Source: Burkholderiales bacterium (lineage in GTDB: Bacteria; Pseudomonadota; Gammaproteobacteria; Burkholderiales; SG8-39). From it: 7,056 nucleotides of DNA. Positions 6,941 to 7,056 of the stretch are shown piece by piece. The stretch's first letter is position 1; each line of letters begins with the position of its first letter. Under the pieces are notes generated by a model. The model had not been told where the DNA came from. It ran no database searches and saw only the letters and a program-made list of their open reading frames with translations. Both the position numbers and the translations under genes were made by a program. The DNA is taken from contig CAKKSJ010000351.1 in assembly GCA_919902965.1 (NCBI GenBank), positions 13,852 to 20,907 on the forward strand. Reading direction: 5' to 3'.

Positions 6941-7056
6941 ACCGGATTTTCTCGGTGACGCGGGAAATGAAGGAGCACGCCACTGGGTTGGTGAAAGTGC
7001 CCCAGGACTACGGCGAACTCGGCTGGCTGTTCATCGCCGCGACAGTGCTTGGGCTG
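6931..7056 (+). pseudogene. Second copy of the BT1 transporter gene 3' part, headless, cut by the window end
   Basis: In frame from 6931 this encodes 42 residues, KYLNRIFSVTRE through LGL, identical to residues 482-523 of the upstream transporter except for Val494 changed to Met. Nucleotide identity to 4883-5008 is 119/126. Six of the seven differences (His, Gly, Val, Ile, Ala and Thr codons) are silent third-base changes, so both copies appear to have evolved under protein-level constraint. No start codon or ribosome binding site for this frame is seen immediately upstream, where the DNA is the regulator gene. In place it would therefore be a non-expressed fragment. It may be one side of a tandem duplication, a paralogue recombined in, or an assembly join. 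The 3' end lies beyond the window. Confidence 0.8.

Noticed and set aside
1..7056. Insertion sequence, CRISPR array, tRNA, rRNA or phage genes
   Set aside because: I saw no transposase, terminal inverted repeats at the 6931 junction, repeat-spacer pattern or cloverleaf-like sequence.

Overview
The window is GC-rich, compactly coded DNA from a Gram-negative bacterium, most likely a beta- or gammaproteobacterium. This is inferred from gene content (a TRAP transporter set, a lipoprotein-type Cu/Zn superoxide dismutase, a BT1-type transporter, and an ald gene divergent from an Lrp/AsnC regulator) and from the strong G/C bias at third codon positions. No rRNA or other taxonomic marker is present, so the placement is tentative.

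Layout: (1) Positions 2-2585 hold a TRAP transporter operon on the + strand: the C-terminal two thirds of the substrate-binding protein (dctP type, cut by the window start), then the small (dctQ type) and large (dctM type) membrane subunits. (2) Positions 2684-3199 encode a Cu/Zn superoxide dismutase with a lipoprotein signal, behind a near-perfect ribosome binding site. (3) Positions 3200-3439 hold a short doubtful reading frame. A large BT1/MFS-type membrane transporter follows at 3440-5065. (4) Positions 5066-5212 are a convergent intergenic gap. (5) Positions 5213-6325 on the - strand encode alanine dehydrogenase, with every expected catalytic residue at its standard number. (6) Positions 6326-6472 are an AT-rich divergent control region. 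(7) Positions 6473-6940 encode an Lrp/AsnC-family regulator, the likely controller of the alanine dehydrogenase gene. (8) From 6931 to the window end the sequence is a second, 94% identical copy of the 3' part of the BT1 transporter gene (4883-5008). It begins abruptly inside the last codons of the regulator gene.

Functionally this is mostly ordinary metabolism: high-affinity organic-acid uptake, envelope defence against superoxide, a transporter of unknown substrate, and alanine catabolism with its local regulator. The one real anomaly is the second transporter segment. Six of its seven differences from the first copy are synonymous third-position changes, so both copies look as if they evolved as functional coding sequence. 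Possible explanations are a tandem duplication of about 2 kb, a second transporter gene recombined in behind the regulator, or a chimeric join of two related strains during assembly. No undescribed defence or mobile system is visible.
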